In this document: piece after piece, positions 9,622 through 18,472 of the stretch
Layout of the letters: every line of letters begins with the position of its first letter
How positions within the stretch are numbered: position 1 is the stretch's first letter
Assembly (NCBI RefSeq): GCF_019278525.1
Contig: NZ_CP058986.1
Coordinates: forward strand, 434,001-498,000
Length of the DNA stretch: 64,000 nt
Direction: 5' to 3'
Source: Polaribacter sp. HaHaR_3_91
GTDB taxonomy: Bacteria > Bacteroidota > Bacteroidia > Flavobacteriales > Flavobacteriaceae
Translations under genes and position numbers: made by a program
The notes under the pieces: model-generated
Databases searched by the model: none
Seen by the model: the letters and a program-made list of their open reading frames with translations, nothing else
What the model was told of the DNA's origin: nothing

Positions 9622-9648
9622 TGTCATTCCTGCGAAAGCAGAAATCTG
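9622..9648 (+). repeat. Dispersed palindromic element, family A (half copy)
   Basis: TGTCATTCCTGCGAAAGCAG is followed by AAATCTG and contains the self-complementary core CTGCGAAAGCAG. It lies just downstream of the bidirectional terminator. Confidence 0.5.
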
Positions 9649-9682
9649 TTTTTACGTCTTAATTTTAAATATCTTGGTTCTT

Positions 9683-9988
9683 TTACTCAACCAGTTTAAT
9701 ATCACTTGCAAAAAAGCGTCCATTTTCTACAACACCAGTAATCTCTGCTTTTCTAATTGCGTTACAGAAGCCAATGTTTTCGTCATGCGCATCACCAAAA
9801 TCATCAATCCCAAAACCATCAACAAAATAGGCTTTATCATCAAATCTAACGGCTAAACTACAACCTGCTTCAGAATCTAAATTAAGCTGACATTGACCAC
9901 AAGAAATTTCTGCAACATGTTTCATTTCCTTCTTGCTGGTGCAAGAAGCGAATATTAATAAACTTAAAACAATTAATTTTTTCATCAT
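9683..9988 (-). CDS. Small four-cysteine lipoprotein (DUF6370-like)
   Basis: This 101-residue protein has a lipoprotein signal (LLIFASC, lipidated Cys16), so it is probably anchored in an envelope membrane. The mature part has CGQC (Cys30, Cys33), a third Cys at 43 and a fourth at 75, plus His68 in GDAHDE. Together these look like a metal site or a redox-active CxxC. It resembles what I know as the DUF6370 family, whose function is undescribed. It lies 67 bases downstream of glnS on the same strand and may be co-transcribed with it. A second Met at position 2 (9985) is an equally possible start. Confidence 0.8.
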   Translation of the reverse strand: MMKKLIVLSLLIFASCTSKKEMKHVAEISCGQCQLNLDSEAGCSLAVRFDDKAYFVDGFGIDDFGDAHDENIGFCNAIRKAEITGVVENGRFFASDIKLVE

Positions 9989-10055
9989 TATAAATTTTAA
10001 ATGAACATTCTATTTTAAAACACAACAGTGATAGCTGCTACTGAATACTGCCTAC

Positions 10056-11741
10056 TTATTTCCCTCCCCAAGAATCTCTCAATCCAACAATTTTATTAAA
10101 AATTAAATTGTCTTTGGTTGTGTCATTATCAACATTAAAATATCCCATTCGCTGAAACTGGAAACGTTCTCCAATGGTAGCCGTTTTTAAACTAGGTTCT
10201 ACAAAAGCAGTAATTACTTCTAAAGAATTTGGGTTAATAAACTCCATAAAATCTTTGTCTTTATGGCTATCTGGCGCTTCATCTAAAAACAATCTGTCAT
10301 AGGCTCTTACTTCTACTTTTGCAGCATGTTTTACAGAAACCCAATGCAAAGTACCTTTTACTTTACGTTTGCTTTCTTCGGTATCCATTCCAGATTTTGT
10401 TAACGGATCATACGTACATTGTATTTCAGTAATATTTCCATCAGCATCTTTAGTACAACTAGTGGCTGTAATAAAATAAGCGTTTTTTAAACGGACCTCT
10501 TTCCCTAATTTTAAACGGAAGAACTTTTTATTTGCTTCCTCTCTAAAATCTTCACGTTCTATATAAATCTCTCTAGAAAAAGGAACCTCTCTGCTACCAA
10601 AACCATCTTCATAGTCGTTATAGTTGGCGTCTAACATTTCTTCTTTTCCTTCAGGATAATTTGTAATTACCACTTTAACAGGATCTAAAACTCCCATCAC
10701 TCTCTTGGCAGTTTTATTTAAATCCTCACGAATTTTAAACTCTAAAAGAGCTACGTCAATTACGTTTTCACGTTTAGAAACACCAACAGTCTCAATAAAA
10801 CTTTTTATAGATTCCGGAGTATAACCACGTCTTCTTAAACCAGAAATTGTAGGCATTCTAGGGTCGTCCCAACCAGCAACAATTCCTTGTTCAACCAAAG
10901 TTAACAATTTACGTTTACTCATTATGGTATAACTCAAATTTAAACGAGAAAACTCACGTTGTTTTGGCGGGTTTGGGTATTCAGATTTGCTAAAATCGTA
11001 CACATTATCTCTAAACCAATTGTACAATTCTCTGTGAGGTTTAAACTCTAAAGAACACAAAGAATGCGAAATTTGCTCAATATAATCACTCTCACCATGC
11101 GTCCAATCGTACATTGGGTAAATGCACCAATCAGAACCAGTCCTATGGTGATCTTTGTACATAATTCTATACATTAAAGGATCACGCATTAACATATTTG
11201 GGTTTTCCATGTCAATTTTTGCACGCAAAGTATGTTCACCTTCCTTAAATTTTCCATCCTTCATTCCTTGGAATAATTCCAAGTTTTCTTCAACAGAACG
11301 ATTTCTAAAAGGACTATTAGTCCCAACCTGAGTTGGTGTACCTTTTTGCGCTCTCATATCTTCCGAAGATTGAGAATCTACATATGCTTTTCCATCTTTT
11401 ATCAACAAAACTGCCCAATCGAACAATTGCTGAAAATAGTCTGATGAATAACACTCATTTGCCCAAGAATAGCCCAACCAAGAAATATCTTTCTTAATTG
11501 CATCTACATATTCTTGCTCTTCTTTTGCTGGATTTGTATCATCAAAACGCAAATTTACAGGTGCATTATAAGTCTCACCCAAACCGAAACTAATTCCGAT
11601 TGCTTTTGTGTGACCAATATGTAAATACCCATTTGGTTCTGGCGGAAAACGAAAACGTAAATTTTCTTTTGGCATTCCGTTTGTTAAATCCTCTTCAATA
11701 ATATGCTCTAAAAAATTGAGCGATTTTTTCTCTTCAGACAT
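10056..11741 (-). CDS. glnS: Glutaminyl-tRNA synthetase
   Basis: This 561-residue class I aminoacyl-tRNA synthetase charges tRNA-Gln. The HIGH motif is in PPEPNGYLHIGHTKA, the KMSKS equivalent is TIMSKRKLL, and FRFPPEPNG and RFDDTNP are strongly conserved in GlnRS. A C-terminal anticodon-binding beta-barrel follows. The length is close to E. coli GlnRS (554). The frame extends upstream to 11768, but I start at the ATG at 11741 (MSEEKKSLNFLE), because the extension overlaps the putative -7 box at 11753-11760. GlnRS implies direct glutaminylation of tRNA-Gln rather than an obligate GatCAB route. Confidence 0.97.
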   Translation of the reverse strand: MSEEKKSLNFLEHIIEEDLTNGMPKENLRFRFPPEPNGYLHIGHTKAIGISFGLGETYNAPVNLRFDDTNPAKEEQEYVDAIKKDISWLGYSWANECYSSDYFQQLFDWAVLLIKDGKAYVDSQSSEDMRAQKGTPTQVGTNSPFRNRSVEENLELFQGMKDGKFKEGEHTLRAKIDMENPNMLMRDPLMYRIMYKDHHRTGSDWCIYPMYDWTHGESDYIEQISHSLCSLEFKPHRELYNWFRDNVYDFSKSEYPNPPKQREFSRLNLSYTIMSKRKLLTLVEQGIVAGWDDPRMPTISGLRRRGYTPESIKSFIETVGVSKRENVIDVALLEFKIREDLNKTAKRVMGVLDPVKVVITNYPEGKEEMLDANYNDYEDGFGSREVPFSREIYIEREDFREEANKKFFRLKLGKEVRLKNAYFITATSCTKDADGNITEIQCTYDPLTKSGMDTEESKRKVKGTLHWVSVKHAAKVEVRAYDRLFLDEAPDSHKDKDFMEFINPNSLEVITAFVEPSLKTATIGERFQFQRMGYFNVDNDTTKDNLIFNKIVGLRDSWGGK

Positions 11742-11752
11742 CTGTTTCGGTA

Positions 11753-11760
11753 CAAAATTA
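11753..11760 (-). promoter_or_regulatory. Putative -7 box of glnS
   Basis: Minus-strand TAATTTTG ends 11 bases before the ATG at 11741. A second identical octamer lies 13 bases further upstream at 11766-11773, so there may be two staggered promoters. Confidence 0.45.
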
Positions 11761-11805
11761 AGCTCCAAAATTACGTAAAATAACTCATTTTTCAGATCTT
11801 TTTTT

Positions 11806-11896
11806 GGGTGTTTCCCTGCGGGTCGTGCTTTACACTGTAGTTTTTTATAGTTTCCAAAAAAAAACTATAAAAAAGCTGCCGTTTCAATCACTAACA
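11806..11896 (+). repeat. Dispersed intergenic element, family B
   Basis: GGGTGTTTCCCTGCGGGTCG, then GCTTTACACTGTAG, an inverted repeat of TTTTTTATAGTTT around the centre, and GCCGTTTCAATCACTAACAC. It lies between the divergent glnS and folB genes. Confidence 0.6.
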
Positions 11897-11934
11897 CAAG
11901 TAGTAGAAAGTCTATAAAAATCGGTTAATAACGC

Positions 11935-11942
11935 TATATTTG
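11935..11942 (+). promoter_or_regulatory. Putative -7 box of folB
   Basis: TATATTTG matches TAnnTTTG and ends 17 bases before the folB ATG. Confidence 0.45.
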
Positions 11943-11959
11943 TTCTTTTAAATTACAAA

Positions 11960-12316
11960 ATGGGAATAATACAAGTAAACAAGATTAAACTCTATGCTTT
12001 TCATGGATGTTTAGACGAAGAAGCAAAAATAGGATCTGAATACACTGTAGATTTAGAAATTAAGGCGAATTTAAAAAAATCATCTAGAACAGATGAATTG
12101 GCAGATACGGTAGATTATGTGCACTTAAACCTTATTGTAAAAGAAGAAATGGCTATTCGTTCTAAACTGTTAGAAGAAGTGGCGCAGAGAATCTTAGATA
12201 GAATATTTAAAGAAATTTCTAGAGTAAAAAAAGCGAAGGTTTCTGTAGCTAAGATTAATCCACCAATTGGTGGAAACGTAGAAGAAGTAGTAATTATTCT
12301 TACAGAAAAAAGATAA
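11960..12316 (+). CDS. folB: Dihydroneopterin aldolase
   Basis: This 118-residue cytoplasmic enzyme of tetrahydrofolate synthesis cleaves 7,8-dihydroneopterin to 6-hydroxymethyl-dihydropterin and glycolaldehyde. The N-terminal KIKLYAFHGCLDEE is the family signature (usually FYAYHG). The segment TDELADTVDYVHLN and the catalytic-region LLEEVAQRILDRIF follow, then KVSVAKINPPIGG, where Lys and Pro sit as in FolB. The length matches the family (about 120). No other folate gene is adjacent. The upstream stretch carries a -7 box, so it is probably transcribed alone or read through into tRNA-Cys. Confidence 0.95.
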   Translation: MGIIQVNKIKLYAFHGCLDEEAKIGSEYTVDLEIKANLKKSSRTDELADTVDYVHLNLIVKEEMAIRSKLLEEVAQRILDRIFKEISRVKKAKVSVAKINPPIGGNVEEVVIILTEKR

Positions 12317-12396
12317 ATTTTACGCAGATAAAAAGAGGGTAATTTGTTTTAAAATCTTAAAATTTATTTGTTTTGAGTATTAATTAAAAAAAATGC

Positions 12397-12426
12397 TTGT
12401 AATCTTTGTAAAATTGCGTAAATTTG
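12397..12426 (+). promoter_or_regulatory. Promoter of tRNA-Cys (TTG-N19-TAAATTTG)
   Basis: TTG at 12397-12399 and TAAATTTG at 12419-12426 are separated by exactly 19 bases, a full match to the Bacteroidota sigma-A consensus. The -7 box ends 41 bases before the mature tRNA start, leaving a short 5' leader. It is the clearest promoter in the window. Confidence 0.65.
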
Positions 12427-12467
12427 CAATCCTTAAAAATAGATTTACATCTTGCTTTAAGATAAAA

Positions 12468-12541
12468 GGTGTCTTGGCCGAGTGGCTAGGCAATGGTTTG
12501 CAAAACCATGTACAGCGGTTCGAATCCGCTAGACACCTCCA
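12468..12541 (+). tRNA. tRNA-Cys (anticodon GCA)
   Basis: The acceptor stem GGTGTCT (12468-12474) pairs with AGACACC (12531-12537), U73 is at 12538, and CCA is encoded at 12539-12541. The anticodon stem ATGGT/ACCAT (12493-12497 and 12505-12509) encloses the loop TTGCAAA, with anticodon GCA at 12500-12502. The T arm contains GGTTCGAATCC. U73 and GCA are both cysteine identity elements. Confidence 0.96.
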
Positions 12542-12573
12542 AAAACTCCAGTCATTCCGATTGGGGTTTTTTT
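12541..12573 (+). terminator. Terminator after tRNA-Cys
   Basis: AAAAACTCC (12541-12549) pairs with GGGGTTTTT (12563-12571), with one G-U pair, followed by more T. The loop contains GTCATTCC, like the head of a family A repeat. Confidence 0.65.
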
Positions 12574-12753
12574 ATTTGGAATTTTTGCTGGAATATATAG
12601 TCTTTGGGATTTATGTAAAAATCTTGACTAAGGTTTTAGTAATAAAAAGCTCTTATCCTTAAAAGAAGAAAAGAGTTAATAACCATTTTTCACGAATACT
12701 AAATAAACCATAGCGAATACTAAATAGTCTTACTTAAGCTCAAAGGGAATCCT

Positions 12754-12761
12754 TATTTTTG
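12754..12761 (+). promoter_or_regulatory. Putative -7 box of the alpha-2-macroglobulin gene
   Basis: TATTTTTG matches TAnnTTTG and ends 25 bases before the ATG at 12787. The upstream stretch 12574-12753 shows no gene. Confidence 0.4.
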
Positions 12762-12786
12762 AGCTGTGTTTATAAATACAATTACT

Positions 12787-15700
12787 ATGAAAAAGAAAAA
12801 TCTACTTTTAACAATCTCAATCTTTTTACTTATCCTTTCTTGTAAGAAAGAAGAAGTTAAAACAGATAACATTTTTAAGTTTAAAGAATATATAAGTTAC
12901 ACTACTTCTGGAGTGGTTTCTGTAGCAAATAATATAGAAATAAACCTAGCCAAAGAAGTAGAAGGGTGGGAAGCAAATAAAGAGATTTCAACTGAAATTA
13001 TTTCTGTGAAACCGCATGTAAGTGGTACTGTTAAAACAGTAAATAAACATGCTTTTGTATTTATACCGGATGAAATCTTAAATGCAGATACAGAATATAG
13101 TGTTTCTGTAAATCTAGAAGAAATTTATAAAGACACGCCTCATGACTTCGAAACTTATACTTTTCAGTTTAAAACAATTGCGCCAAATTTTAATATTCAG
13201 ACCAATAATTTACAATCCTACTCTAAAGAATTTCAATATTTAGAAGGTGTTGTAAAATCTGCAGATATTATTTTATTAGAAAATGCTAAAAAATTAATAA
13301 GTGCTTCTCAAAATGGAACATCAAAAAACATCGTTTGGAATGAATCCTACAAAAACGGAAAGGTTTTCGAATTTAAAGTTGATAGTATTCAGCGTTTTGT
13401 AGAAGACTCTCAATTAGACATTTCTTGGGATGGAAAAGCAATAAATGCTGAATCTAAAGGTGAAAATGAAGTTCTAATTCCTGGTAAAAATAATTTTAAA
13501 GTACTTAGTTTAAAAGTTAACAATACATCCGAGCAGTATATTTCCATTAATTTTTCTGATCAACTTAAAAAACAACAAAATTTTGACGGCTTGGTAACTA
13601 TTCAAAATGAAAAAAATCCACGTTTTATTGTCAACGGGAATGAGTTAAAAGTGTTTTCAGAAAATAAGTTTCAAGGCGATGTTTTAGTTTCTGTTTTTCA
13701 GGGAATTAAAAACTCTTATGATTATAAATTGAAAGAATCTTTTAAGGAAACCATTACTTTCGAGCAAAAGAAACCAGCAATAAGAGCGATAAGTAGCGGA
13801 GCTATTTTACCAAATTCTAAAGATTTAAAATTCAATTTTGAAGCCATCAACGTAAAAGAAGTAGATGTTAGAATTATAAAAATTTACGAAGATAATGTGC
13901 TTCAGTTTTTGCAAGAAAACAGTATGAATAGTGATAATGAATACCAAATTAAACGAGTTGGTAGGCGTGTTGCTAAGCAAACCATTTCCTTAATTGACGG
14001 CAAGACAATTAATACTCAAAAATGGAAGGCGTATAGTGTAGATTTGGCTAAATTAATAGATGCTGAACCTGGAGCTATTTATAGAGTAGAGTTGAGTTTT
14101 AATAAAAGTCAGGCACTTTATGATTGTTCAGGAAATCAAAGTTTAAACTCTGATTTCGAAGAGGAAACGTATGATGAATTAAGTAAAATAGAAGACGAAG
14201 AAGCGAGAGAAGAATTGTATTGGGATAATAAATTATACGATTATAAAGACCGTAATTATAATTGGCAAGAAAGAGACAACCCTTGTTCAGATTCTTTTTA
14301 TTACTATAAAGAAGTAACTCAAAATTTATTAGCCTCAAACTTAGGGGTTATCGCAAAAAAAGGAGAAAATAACTCTTATTTCTTTGCCGTAACAGATATT
14401 TTAAGCACAAAACCTCAGGCTGGAGCAACTATTAAATTATTTAATTTTCAGCAACAAGAAATTGTAACCACCAAAACAGATTCAGAAGGATTTGCTAATA
14501 TAGAAACCTCTAAAACAGCGGCTTTTGCAGTTGTTTCTAAAGGGAATAATAAAGGGTACATTAGATTGTTCGACGGGAATTCTTTGTCTTTAAGTAAGTT
14601 TGATGTTGCTGGTAGCAAAACAGAAAAAGGCTTAAAAGGATATATTTATGGAGAACGCGGAGTTTGGCGCCCTGGAGACAATGTGTATTTAACGTTTTTA
14701 CTAAATGATGCAGATAATAAGTTGCCAAAAAATCACCCTGTTAAGCTAGAAGTTACAGACCCTAGTGGAAAATTGGTGTATAAAAAAGTAACTTCAGAAA
14801 ACGTAAATAACTTTTACAACTTTATATTTTCAACTACTCAAGAAGCAAAAACAGGAAACTACAATGCAAAAATTTCTGTAGGTGGTGCAAAGTTTTACAA
14901 GTCACTAAAAATAGAAACGGTAAAACCAAATCGTTTAAAAATTAAGGTCGATTTTGATGATGAAGTTTTAACAGCCAACAAACCTATTAATGGAACTTTA
15001 GAGGTAAAATGGTTGCATGGAACTCCTGCAAAAAACCTAAAGGCAGAAATTAAAGCAAAAGTTTCTACGGCAAATTATGGTTTTGAAGATTACAAAGACT
15101 ATGTTTTTACAGATCCATCAAGAGAGTTTTCATCTGAAGAAATAAATATTTTTGATGGAAAATTAGATGAGAATGGATTCGCAAAAATTGATAGTAAACT
15201 AGCTATTGGTAAAAATGCTCCCGGAATGTTAAATGTTCAGTTTTTAGTAAGAGCTTTTGAAAACGGAGGAGATTTTTCTATAGATGCTTTCACTAAAAAA
15301 TATGCGCCATTTGCCTCTTTTGTAGGTTTAAAATCGCCAGAAGGAAATAGATATGATTCTTTCTTTACAGATGAAAGTCAGACTTTTTCTGTGGTTTCGG
15401 TTGATGAAAAAGGAAGTCCAGTAAAAAGAGATGAAATAGAGGTTGAAGTTTATAAAATTGAGTGGCGTTGGTGGTGGAGTTCTTCGGATGATAACTTGTC
15501 TAGATATACTTCTAGCACGTATAATAAACCATATAAAACTTTAAAAATTAGCACGAACTCTAAAGGAAATGGAAGTTTCAATTTAAATATTCCAGAAAGA
15601 GATAGAGGTCGTTTCTTAATAAGAGTGATCGATAAGAAAAGTGGTCACGCAACTGGTAGAACAGCTTATTTCTATAAGAATTGGTGGGAAAATTCTGGTT

Positions 15701-18327
15701 CTGATAATAAAGAAGCTGCAAAAATGTTAGTGTTTTCTGCGGATAAAGAAAAGTATAATGTTGGTGAAACTGCTAAAATTACATTTCCTTCAGGCAGTGA
15801 AGGTCATGCGTTAATTAGTATAGAGAATGGTACAAAAGTATTAGAAACAAAATGGATAAAAACTACAAAAGGGAATACTTCTGTAGAAATTCCTATCAAC
15901 AAAAATATGGCGCCAAATGTGTTTGTAAACATTTCATTATTACAACCACACCAAGTCTCAGAAAATGATTTACCAATAAGATTATTTGGTGTAATTCCGC
16001 TTTTGGTAGAAGATGAAAGTACCAAATTAGAGCCTCAAATTTCGATGCCAGAAGAGTTGCAACCAGAAAAAGAATTTACTGTAAAAGTTTCTGAAAAAAA
16101 CAACAAAGCCATGACGTATACTTTGGCTGTTGTAGAAGAAGGGCTGTTAGATTTAACACGTTTTAAAACTCCGAATGCATTTGATGTTTTCTATGCAAGA
16201 GAAGGTTTAGGTGTAAAAACTTGGGATATTTTTGATGATGTAATTGGTGCCTATTCGGGTAGTGTAGATCAGGTTTTCGCAATTGGTGGAGATGGAAGTG
16301 CTGCTGCTGCAAAAAATAGAAAAGCCAACAGATTTAAACCAGTTGTAAAATTTATTGGTCCGTTTTATCTTAAAAAAGGAAAAACAGCATCACATAAAAT
16401 TACGTTGCCAAATTATATTGGCTCTGTAAGAACCATGGTAGTTGCGGGTGATGTTACTAATGAAGCTTTTGGAAATGCAGAAAAAGCAGTACCTGTTAAA
16501 AAGCCTTTAATGGTGTTGGCTACGTTGCCAAGAAAATTATCGCCAAAGGAAAAAGTTACGTTGCCAATTACCATTTTTGCAATGGATAAAAAAGTGAAAA
16601 ATGTAACGGTAGAGGTAAAAACATCTAACGGAATTGCAGTGATTGGTCATAAAACTCAAAAACTTAATTTTGAGAAGCCAGATGAAAAAATGGTGTATTT
16701 TGAAATGGATGTATTAAAAGCAAACGGCATCAATACCGTTGAAATTATTGCATCAGGAAACGGAGAGAAAGCAACCTATAAAGTAGAGTTGGATGTTGTA
16801 AATCCGAATCCAATTACCTCTAAAATAGTAGAGGCAACTGTAGAAGGTAATCAGAATCAAACTATTAATTTTGATACATTTGGAGTTGAAGGATCAAATA
16901 CCGCAATGTTAGAAATCTCTACCATTCCTCACATTAACTTTTCAGGAAGATTAGAGTATTTAATTCAGTATCCGCATGGTTGCGTAGAGCAAACTACATC
17001 AGGTGTTTTTCCACAATTATTTTTGAATGATATTTTTGATTTAACAGCGGATAAAAAACGTCGGGTTCAGGAAAATATAGAAAACGGAATTAAACGATTA
17101 GGTAACTTTCAGCAAGCAAATGGAGGTTTGAGTTATTGGATGGGAGAAAGTGAGACAGATGATTGGGGAACAACATATGCTGGTCATTTTATGTTAGAAG
17201 CTGCCAAAAAAGGATTTGTTTTACCGTTAACTTTTAAAAGCAACTTTATTAGTTATCAGAAAAAAGCAGCAAGAAATTGGAGGCCAGATTACAGAAATAA
17301 TTATACAGATTTAGCACAAGCTTATCGTTTATACACATTGGCTTTAGCTGGTAGTCCAGATTTGTCTGCGATGAACAGAATGCGAGAGTTTAAACAAATT
17401 TCTAATGATGCAAAATGGCGTTTGGCTGCAGCGTATGCTTTGGCAGGACAAAAAGAAGCGAGTTTAGAAATTATGAGTACTGCAAACATTAATTTTACTA
17501 CTTCTAAATACAATTATTATTCTTACGGTTCTGTAGATAGAAACCGAGCAATGGCCTTAGAAACCATGTTAATAACTGATCATAAGGACATAAGAGAGGT
17601 GGCGAAATCTATTGCAAAAGAATTGTCTGGTAGTAAATGGATGAGTACACAATCTACTGCATATAGTTTATTAGCAATTGGTAAAATGGTAGTTAAAAAC
17701 GGAGGGAAAGCTATCAACTTAAAATATACTAATAATGGCAAAAAGGTTGCTGTAGAAACGCAAAGTTCTATGGTGCAAAGAACCGTTCAGGTTAAAAATG
17801 GTGCAAACTCCATCACTATAGAAAATGAGAATAACAATGTTGTCTTTGCAAGAATTATCAATTCAGGACAATTGCCATTGGGTGATGAAATTACAGAAAG
17901 TAGAGGCTTAAGTGCAACTGTTCAGTATGTAGATTTACAAGGGAAATCCATTGATATCAACAATTTAAAACAAGGTCAGGATTTTGTAGCAAAAATAATT
18001 GTGAGCAACCCTAAAAATGAAAATGTAAAAGACATTGCTTTAACGCAAGTTTTTCCTTCTGGATGGGAAATTGTGAACACTCGTTTTACAGATTTTGGAA
18101 CCACTACAAAAAGTGAAGCTCGTTATACAGATATTAGAGATGACAGCGTTAATTTTTATTTCGACCTAAATGAACGGTCTAAAAAAGCAGAAACAAAAAC
18201 TTTTACTGTTTTATTGAATGCAGCGTATTTAGGGAATTATTATTTACCAGGAATTCAGGTGGAAGCGATGTATGATCATGACTATTTGTTAAGAACAAAA
18301 GGACGTTGGATTGAAGTGATTAAGTAA
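12787..18327 (+). CDS. Bacterial alpha-2-macroglobulin lipoprotein with thioester motif
   Basis: This 1846-residue envelope lipoprotein has the signal LLLTISIFLLILSC, Cys about 20. It resembles E. coli YfhM: repeated MG beta-domains make up the first half, a bait-like Gly/Asn-rich region follows, then the alpha-2-macroglobulin core with SYIGSVRTMVV-like sequence. The thioester motif GCVEQ is at residues 1398-1402 (Cys1399, Gln1402), followed by a helical thioester domain (NGGLSYWMGE). The intact CxEQ suggests it covalently traps attacking proteases. The next gene encodes penicillin-binding protein 1C, the conserved partner of this family. A GTG 21 bases upstream is possible, but the ATG at 12787 gives the cleaner signal peptide. 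Confidence 0.92.
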   Translation: MKKKNLLLTISIFLLILSCKKEEVKTDNIFKFKEYISYTTSGVVSVANNIEINLAKEVEGWEANKEISTEIISVKPHVSGTVKTVNKHAFVFIPDEILNADTEYSVSVNLEEIYKDTPHDFETYTFQFKTIAPNFNIQTNNLQSYSKEFQYLEGVVKSADIILLENAKKLISASQNGTSKNIVWNESYKNGKVFEFKVDSIQRFVEDSQLDISWDGKAINAESKGENEVLIPGKNNFKVLSLKVNNTSEQYISINFSDQLKKQQNFDGLVTIQNEKNPRFIVNGNELKVFSENKFQGDVLVSVFQGIKNSYDYKLKESFKETITFEQKKPAIRAISSGAILPNSKDLKFNFEAINVKEVDVRIIKIYEDNVLQFLQENSMNSDNEYQIKRVGRRVAKQTISLIDGKTINTQKWKAYSVDLAKLIDAEPGAIYRVELSFNKSQALYDCSGNQSLNSDFEEETYDELSKIEDEEAREELYWDNKLYDYKDRNYNWQERDNPCSDSFYYYKEVTQNLLASNLGVIAKKGENNSYFFAVTDILSTKPQAGATIKLFNFQQQEIVTTKTDSEGFANIETSKTAAFAVVSKGNNKGYIRLFDGNSLSLSKFDVAGSKTEKGLKGYIYGERGVWRPGDNVYLTFLLNDADNKLPKNHPVKLEVTDPSGKLVYKKVTSENVNNFYNFIFSTTQEAKTGNYNAKISVGGAKFYKSLKIETVKPNRLKIKVDFDDEVLTANKPINGTLEVKWLHGTPAKNLKAEIKAKVSTANYGFEDYKDYVFTDPSREFSSEEINIFDGKLDENGFAKIDSKLAIGKNAPGMLNVQFLVRAFENGGDFSIDAFTKKYAPFASFVGLKSPEGNRYDSFFTDESQTFSVVSVDEKGSPVKRDEIEVEVYKIEWRWWWSSSDDNLSRYTSSTYNKPYKTLKISTNSKGNGSFNLNIPERDRGRFLIRVIDKKSGHATGRTAYFYKNWWENSGSDNKEAAKMLVFSADKEKYNVGETAKITFPSGSEGHALISIENGTKVLETKWIKTTKGNTSVEIPINKNMAPNVFVNISLLQPHQVSENDLPIRLFGVIPLLVEDESTKLEPQISMPEELQPEKEFTVKVSEKNNKAMTYTLAVVEEGLLDLTRFKTPNAFDVFYAREGLGVKTWDIFDDVIGAYSGSVDQVFAIGGDGSAAAAKNRKANRFKPVVKFIGPFYLKKGKTASHKITLPNYIGSVRTMVVAGDVTNEAFGNAEKAVPVKKPLMVLATLPRKLSPKEKVTLPITIFAMDKKVKNVTVEVKTSNGIAVIGHKTQKLNFEKPDEKMVYFEMDVLKANGINTVEIIASGNGEKATYKVELDVVNPNPITSKIVEATVEGNQNQTINFDTFGVEGSNTAMLEISTIPHINFSGRLEYLIQYPHGCVEQTTSGVFPQLFLNDIFDLTADKKRRVQENIENGIKRLGNFQQANGGLSYWMGESETDDWGTTYAGHFMLEAAKKGFVLPLTFKSNFISYQKKAARNWRPDYRNNYTDLAQAYRLYTLALAGSPDLSAMNRMREFKQISNDAKWRLAAAYALAGQKEASLEIMSTANINFTTSKYNYYSYGSVDRNRAMALETMLITDHKDIREVAKSIAKELSGSKWMSTQSTAYSLLAIGKMVVKNGGKAINLKYTNNGKKVAVETQSSMVQRTVQVKNGANSITIENENNNVVFARIINSGQLPLGDEITESRGLSATVQYVDLQGKSIDINNLKQGQDFVAKIIVSNPKNENVKDIALTQVFPSGWEIVNTRFTDFGTTTKSEARYTDIRDDSVNFYFDLNERSKKAETKTFTVLLNAAYLGNYYLPGIQVEAMYDHDYLLRTKGRWIEVIK

Positions 18328-18346
18328 TACAATCCAAAAAATAAGA

Positions 18347-18440
18347 GTGTCATTTCGACGATAGGAGAAATCTCATAATGAGAAGAGTATAAATATGAGA
18401 TTTCTCAATCGCCTGAAAAAGTCTCATTTCGAAATGATAA
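18347..18440 (+). repeat. Dispersed palindromic element, family A (full copy)
   Basis: GTGTCATTTCGACGATAGG and AGAAATCTCATA form one side; TATGAGATTTCTCAATCGCC and TCTCATTTCGAAATGAT form the other. The two sides are reverse complements, so the RNA would fold into a long hairpin. It lies between the alpha-2-macroglobulin and PBP1C genes, inside what should be one operon, and might modulate read-through. Confidence 0.65.
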
Positions 18441-18472
18441 TTAAACCTTAAAAGAAATAAATAAGCAAAAAA

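Noticed and set aside
9590..9856. 88-codon plus-strand frame
   Set aside because: It runs antisense to the four-cysteine lipoprotein and over a terminator and a repeat; the lipoprotein on the minus strand has a far better signature.
12393..12662. 89-codon plus-strand frame
   Set aside because: It overlaps the complete tRNA-Cys and its terminator and encodes no recognisable protein.
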